Assembly: GCF_026802175.1 (NCBI RefSeq)
Contig: NZ_CP113797.1
Coordinates: forward strand, 4,255,026-4,319,025
DNA length: 64,000 bases
Reading direction: 5' to 3'
Source: Thermocoleostomius sinensis A174
Lineage (GTDB): Bacteria > Cyanobacteriota > Cyanobacteriia > Elainellales > Elainellaceae
Shown here: positions 57,690 to 64,000 of the stretch, piece by piece
Layout of the letters: every line of letters begins with the position of its first letter
How positions within the stretch are numbered: position 1 is the stretch's first letter
Program-made: the position numbers and the translations under genes
The notes under the pieces: generated by a model
What the model saw: only the letters and a program-made list of their open reading frames with translations
Told to the model about the DNA's origin: nothing
Database searches by the model: none

Positions 57690-58880
57690 ATGAAAACATT
57701 TGATTGGATTGTGATCGGTAACGGCATCACTGGGGCCGCCGTTAGTTACGAACTTGCTCGGGCTGGGGCATCGGTGTTGCTCCTGGAGCAATCATCTCAG
57801 CCGCAGAATGCAACCCGCTATAGCTATGGTGGCATTGCTTATTGGTCTGGTACAACAGATCTAACTCGTCAGCTTTGCCAAGAGGGGATCGACTTACATC
57901 GATCGCTGCCTGCGGAACTGGGGGCAGATACGCAGTTTCGGGAACTGGATTTATTACTGACCATTGAACCCAATCGCGATCCGCAGCAGATAGCTGCTAC
58001 CTATACCGACTGTACAATTTCTCCTAAGATATTAAGTCCGGCTGAGGCTCAGGCAATTGAACCCCGTTTGAATGCGGCGGCGGTGGCTGGGGCGCTGCTG
58101 CTGCCGCATGGGCATGTGTCTCCCGAAGCTAATGTTCTGGCCTACAATCAGGCGTTTTTACGCTTGGGCGGCACGCTCGACATTGCTCAGGTGACAGGCT
58201 TGGTGCAGTCTGGGCAGCAAGTTCAAGGAGTGGTAGCGACGAATATCACCTACGAGGCAGGAAATGTGGTGGTGTGTGTGGGTGGATACAGTCGAACGCT
58301 GTTACGCTCGTTTGGATTTCCGATACGGCTCTACTATACCCAAGCGGAACTGATTGAAATTCCTCCGACTGATTTACAGTTGCGATCGATTGTCATGCCA
58401 GCCGAGCTTAAACGCCCTCACCTAGAAGCAACCGCTGCAAAAGCCGAATTGGATGCCCTCTGGGATGAACCGAATCACGAAGTTACACCAGCCATTTTGG
58501 ACGCTGGGGCGATTCAGTTTCAAGATGGCCGTATTCGCATGGGACAGTTCAGCCGCACGTTCACAGACCCACAAGCGCGGTTTGATGCTGCCGCCAGTGA
58601 AGCCGCGATGCGAACCGCCGTTGGGACTCTGTTGCCCGATCTCAAATCTCTAGCTGGGCAGTGGCACAGTTGCTTAGTGGCTTTCAGCCGCGATGGCTTG
58701 CCGGTCATAGGGGCCTTGCCCAATACAACCGGAATACACATATTCTCTGGGTTCAATAGTCCGTTTGTGTTGGCTCCGCCTGTGGCCCGTCGATTTGCCC
58801 GTCACGCCGCCTCAAATGCGGTCAATTTAGACCCGCTTTTGACGCAACTTGCCCCCGATCGGCTGTGGGATGAACGCTAA
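57690..58880 (+). CDS. DAO-family FAD oxidoreductase
   Basis: 396 residues from ATG 57690. WIVIGNGITGAAVSYELARA and VLLLEQSS (FAD-binding strand), LPHGHVSPEANVLAYNQAFL (substrate domain, as in glycine/D-amino-acid oxidases), NVVVCVGGYSR, and the C-terminal FAD region FSRDGLPVIGALPNTTGIHI then GFNSPFVLAPPVARRFA. It should oxidise an amine or amino acid; the substrate is unknown. Followed by a good terminator. Single-gene unit. Confidence 0.88.
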   Translation: MKTFDWIVIGNGITGAAVSYELARAGASVLLLEQSSQPQNATRYSYGGIAYWSGTTDLTRQLCQEGIDLHRSLPAELGADTQFRELDLLLTIEPNRDPQQIAATYTDCTISPKILSPAEAQAIEPRLNAAAVAGALLLPHGHVSPEANVLAYNQAFLRLGGTLDIAQVTGLVQSGQQVQGVVATNITYEAGNVVVCVGGYSRTLLRSFGFPIRLYYTQAELIEIPPTDLQLRSIVMPAELKRPHLEATAAKAELDALWDEPNHEVTPAILDAGAIQFQDGRIRMGQFSRTFTDPQARFDAAASEAAMRTAVGTLLPDLKSLAGQWHSCLVAFSRDGLPVIGALPNTTGIHIFSGFNSPFVLAPPVARRFARHAASNAVNLDPLLTQLAPDRLWDER

Positions 58881-59188
58881 CGCAATCTACAACTTGCTGA
58901 AAGAGATAATCGCACATCAAGATCTTTTGATTCATTGCGTAAGCTAATAACGAATCAAAAGATTTTAAATATCTCCAACCCTCTCTCCAGCCTTTTGTAT
59001 CAGCCTTTCTCCCAACTCCTAACCCATTGCCAGGGGGAGTAACCGAACCAGAAACTAGATGGACTTTCGCTAAATATCCGCTAAACTAAGCTTAAAACCG
59101 CATTGCAAGCTTGTCTGCGCAGTTGACTCAATTAAACATGCGCATTGAAGCGCGGAGACATCTGAGACATACAACCAGAGAGAGTTCT
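58881..59188. other. Spacer with terminator before the YggT gene
   Basis: 308 bp. It holds the hairpin terminator at 58922-58966, then a C/T-rich stretch (58975-59045) that looks like a worn palindromic repeat. No gene is credible. The YggT promoter should lie near its right end. Confidence 0.5.
58922..58966 (+). terminator. Rho-independent terminator after the DAO-like gene
   Basis: A perfect 12-bp stem, atcttttgattc (58922-58933) with gaatcaaaagat (58952-58963), 18-nt loop, followed by TTT. It sits 41 bp after the stop. The stem is AT-rich, so moderate strength is expected. Confidence 0.7.
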
Positions 59189-59473
59189 ATGGCCCTGATT
59201 GCACAATCGCTTGCTATTTTTCTCAATATCTACTTTGTTTTGATTCTGATTCGCGTGTTGCTGAGTTGGTTTCCCAATGTCAGTTGGTACAACCCACCGT
59301 TTTCCACACTCAGCCAGCTAACCGATCCCTACCTCAACATCTTTCGTTCGATTATTCCGCCGCTGGGTGGCATCGACTTTTCTCCCATGTTGGCAATCAT
59401 TCTGCTGCAAGTAGTGGCAGGAGCGATCGGTAGTTTAGCTTCGCCCGCTGGAGCAAGTTTCGGAGCTTTCTAA
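59189..59473 (+). CDS. YggT-family membrane protein
   Basis: 94 residues from ATG 59189. Two hydrophobic helices: SLAIFLNIYFVLILIRVLLS and PMLAIILLQVVAGAIGSLAS, with the signature SWFPNVSWYNPPF and DPYLNIFRSIIPPLGGIDFS between them. The plastid homologue CCB3 helps assemble cytochrome b6 haem; other members help cell shape or osmotic balance. In a cyanobacterium the thylakoid role is plausible but unproven. Confidence 0.92.
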   Translation: MALIAQSLAIFLNIYFVLILIRVLLSWFPNVSWYNPPFSTLSQLTDPYLNIFRSIIPPLGGIDFSPMLAIILLQVVAGAIGSLASPAGASFGAF

Positions 59474-59575
59474 TTAGCCTAAAACGCGCACTAGGATAAT
59501 AAGTGGAGGCAGGATGAAGGGTCCACAATCCATGCCTCGGTTTTTTGATCGCAGAGGCTGAAGTAAACCGCTCTA

Positions 59576-61000
59576 TTACTGGGCTGATAACTCAGACTTG
59601 TTGGCGCTGTAGGCTTCAGTCGGAGTCTGGGACAAAGGAACGAGCGAGTAGTAGCTGGCGATCAGGGCGATCGTTAACCACCATAGTGTGCTCACCTGCG
59701 GACGATACCAAACTGTATCCACTAGCCCGTGCGCTAACATGCCAACCATATTGGCGACAGCGGCCATCAACCAAAATCCCTCTCGACTCCCCAGCTTACG
59801 AAGCTGCTGAATGCGCTGCCATGCTTGACTGAAGGCAACCAGCAGTAGCCAGAGAAAACAAGCCACACCAATTAAGCCAGTTTCGACCGCAATTTCTAGC
59901 ACAACTGAGTAGGCACTCAAGGCCGTGTAGCCGGGCTGTTGATAGCGCGGATAAATCCGGTTGAAGGCATCGTTTCCAGGACCAATGCCAAGCCAGGGGC
60001 GATCTTTAATCATTTCAATCACTGCCATCCACACATTAATTCGGAAGTTATTGCTGCTATCTTCCCGCCCCACAAAAATACTGGCTACGCGCTCACGCAG
60101 CGGTTCCACTGTAATAACCGCAACTGCAACTAGCAGCGCCGTCACTCCTAACACGATCGGGAGTGTCCAAATGCGCCAGAAGCGAGGAAATCGCACGGTT
60201 AACCAGTGGACCAATAGCATCAGCAGCACGAAACTGCCTGCTACATACCCAATCCAACCGCCTCGGCTGAACGTTAAAACTAAACAAGCCGAATTGACAA
60301 CCCAGAGAGTAAGCGCCAGCAGTTTGGGCAACCAATTGCGCCACGCAAAAAAGGCAGCTGCGCTGAAAATTGTGGCAGGCAGCAGGTAAGCGGCTAGTAA
60401 ATTCGGGTTTCCCAAAAAACTGTAGACTCGTGTTGTTCCAGCCAGTGATGACTCTGGATCAACCCAAGTTGCCAAAGCAGATGCCCCAAAAAACCATTGC
60501 CGTAACCCAACGACACTGACGATCGCCGCTGCTACCAAATACACCAAGATTAAGGTAGAGCGAAACCGCGATGAGCGTAGTACCCGTGCCATTAGGGCAA
60601 AAAACAGCAGATATAATGTCAGCTTAATCCATCCTTCTAAGGCAGCCGATCGCACCGGAGACACAGCCGTAGCCACGGTGGCCACTCCCCAGTAGAGTAA
60701 AACCAACAGGTGCAGAGGCGTGATCCCGGTTCCTATTTCTCCTTCATCAGTTAACGTTAGCAATAGCCAAAACCCAGCACAGGCCAACAACAACACACCC
60801 ACTACACCCGTCGAGACAAACGGAGCTAGCCCAAATACGATCGCCACTAACCCCGCAGCCAAATAGTCAGCCCAGCGCATGAGCCAACTGCCCTGTCGCC
60901 AAGTGCGCAGCCAGCCAATGATGTGATGAAGATAACTCGACTCACTCCATTGTCGAAGCGGCAAATTGACCAAGGTTAACTGTTGCCAGACTGAATTCAT
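59576..61000 (-). CDS. ictB: IctB-family membrane protein
   Basis: 474 residues, about 10-12 membrane helices. The N-terminus (LTLVNLPLRQWSESSYLHHI, WLRTWRQGSWLMRWADYLAA) is typical of cyanobacterial IctB; the middle holds the O-antigen-ligase/Wzy_C core (SFLGNPNLLAAYLLPATIFS, LTFSRGGWIGYVAGS, and MIKDRPWLGIGPGNDAFNRI). IctB was first linked to inorganic-carbon accumulation, but its fold argues for a glycan-related role, and bicarbonate transport has been disputed. Stand-alone, convergent with YggT. Confidence 0.9.
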   Translation of the reverse strand: MNSVWQQLTLVNLPLRQWSESSYLHHIIGWLRTWRQGSWLMRWADYLAAGLVAIVFGLAPFVSTGVVGVLLLACAGFWLLLTLTDEGEIGTGITPLHLLVLLYWGVATVATAVSPVRSAALEGWIKLTLYLLFFALMARVLRSSRFRSTLILVYLVAAAIVSVVGLRQWFFGASALATWVDPESSLAGTTRVYSFLGNPNLLAAYLLPATIFSAAAFFAWRNWLPKLLALTLWVVNSACLVLTFSRGGWIGYVAGSFVLLMLLVHWLTVRFPRFWRIWTLPIVLGVTALLVAVAVITVEPLRERVASIFVGREDSSNNFRINVWMAVIEMIKDRPWLGIGPGNDAFNRIYPRYQQPGYTALSAYSVVLEIAVETGLIGVACFLWLLLVAFSQAWQRIQQLRKLGSREGFWLMAAVANMVGMLAHGLVDTVWYRPQVSTLWWLTIALIASYYSLVPLSQTPTEAYSANKSELSAQ

Positions 61001-63375
<2,375 letters not shown>

Positions 63376-63404
63376 CCCACATGAGCCATAGCTGCAATTT
63401 TTCC

Positions 63405-64000
63405 TCAATGAGCACGATGAGGGTGCTTTCTCTTCGCTTGCGATCGCGGGCGAAGCACTAGTTTCTGAATTTCTACGACCCAAAACCCGATTGTACTGAT
63501 GGCTAGACAAATCAACAATTCTTGTCCGGATAGCGATCGGGTTTGAAAAATGGGTTGCAGCCAAGGGGTATAGATTACTGCTATTTGCAGTGCAAATGTG
63601 AGCAGCACCGAAATCAAAATTAGTTTGTTGCTCAGCAGTCCTTTGTGAATGAGCAGATCGCGTTCCGATCGCATGGCTAATGCCAAACTCATCCGAGAGA
63701 ATGCCAAGGTTGCGAATATCATGGTTTGCCAATTCTGCCATCCTATTGATTCTGCCCAGTAGCCCATTCCCAAGAAAGTTAGTCCCATCAGCAATCCTAC
63801 CCAAATAATGTCTCTGCCAATGCCTCGGCTAAATACACTTTCATTCGGAGGATAGGGTGGACGATCCATGACATTTTCTTCAGCTGGTTCAACACTCAGC
63901 GCTAACGCCAACAGCCCATCGGCTAACAGGTTAATCCAGAGAATTTGTATTGGAGTTAGGGGTAATCGCAGAGCAATAAACGGAGCCAGCAGCATGATGA
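63405..64000 (-). CDS. P-type cation-transporting ATPase, C-terminal part
   Basis: 198 codons visible; the frame stays open at the right edge, so the rest of the gene is outside. The content is the C-terminal membrane region of a type II (PacL/Ca2+-like) P-type ATPase: PLTPIQILWINLLADGLLAL (helix M6 with the ion-binding N-x-x-AD), ALSVEPAEENVMDRPPYPPN, and three later helices. The catalytic DKTGT part is not in the window. Likely a calcium or other divalent-cation pump of the plasma membrane. Convergent with hetR. Confidence 0.9.
   Translation of the reverse strand, partial: IMLLAPFIALRLPLTPIQILWINLLADGLLALALSVEPAEENVMDRPPYPPNESVFSRGIGRDIIWVGLLMGLTFLGMGYWAESIGWQNWQTMIFATLAFSRMSLALAMRSERDLLIHKGLLSNKLILISVLLTFALQIAVIYTPWLQPIFQTRSLSGQELLICLAISTIGFWVVEIQKLVLRPRSQAKRKHPHRAH

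Overview
The window comes from a filamentous-type cyanobacterial chromosome. The palindrome GCGATCGC and its CGATCG core recur throughout. The genes include psaK (photosystem I), a high-light-inducible protein, an IctB-family protein, a Calvin-cycle-type pgk and a full-length hetR. HetR is typical of filamentous cyanobacteria, both heterocyst-forming and not, so it does not prove heterocyst formation. No rRNA, tRNA, CRISPR array, intact insertion sequence or prophage was seen.

Layout. 0-6.4 kb: the 3' end of a VOC-fold gene, a pentapeptide-repeat protein, a GNAT acetyltransferase broken by two nonsense codons, an FAD monooxygenase, and a set of small proteins including one with a histone-H1-like lysine tail. 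6.6-12.5 kb: a high-light-inducible protein, HdeD-like, ahcY, ExoD, DedA and YihY/BrkB membrane proteins, and a small cysteine-motif membrane protein. 12.5-24.7 kb: a TPR protein, tex, a second cysteine-motif protein, an AraC-family remnant, a TetR regulator, pgk, leuB and recQ. 24.9-49.1 kb: an exopolysaccharide island. 49.2-64 kb: carotenoid-type and DAO-type flavoproteins, psaK, a GNAT enzyme, a lipoprotein, an orphan hybrid-sensor-like histidine kinase, era, a second GTPase, YggT, IctB, hetR, and the end of a P-type cation ATPase.

The exopolysaccharide island is the main system. Eighteen genes run leftward from 46648 to 24876 with short gaps or overlaps. They encode twelve glycosyltransferases (GT2, GT4 and one GT14-like), a Wzz/BY-kinase copolymerase, a HepC-like initiating sugar transferase, a HepA-like ABC exporter, a sulfotransferase, a methyltransferase and a Wzy-like polymerase. 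The outer-membrane export protein (Wza/SLBB type) is transcribed divergently across a 1.3-kb spacer. No Wzx flippase is present, so the HepA-like ABC protein may do that job. The predicted product is a branched, sulfated and perhaps methylated secreted polysaccharide.

Other signals: many spacers carry perfect or near-perfect tandem duplications of 8-16 bp. Two separate small membrane proteins share an unusual CRxC...CAxHP...CxD motif. The BY-kinase has a long low-complexity periplasmic insert and almost no C-terminal tyrosines. The TPR protein carries repeated NPWL motifs in a disordered linker. All identifications rest on reading the sequence and remembered family features; no database search was run.
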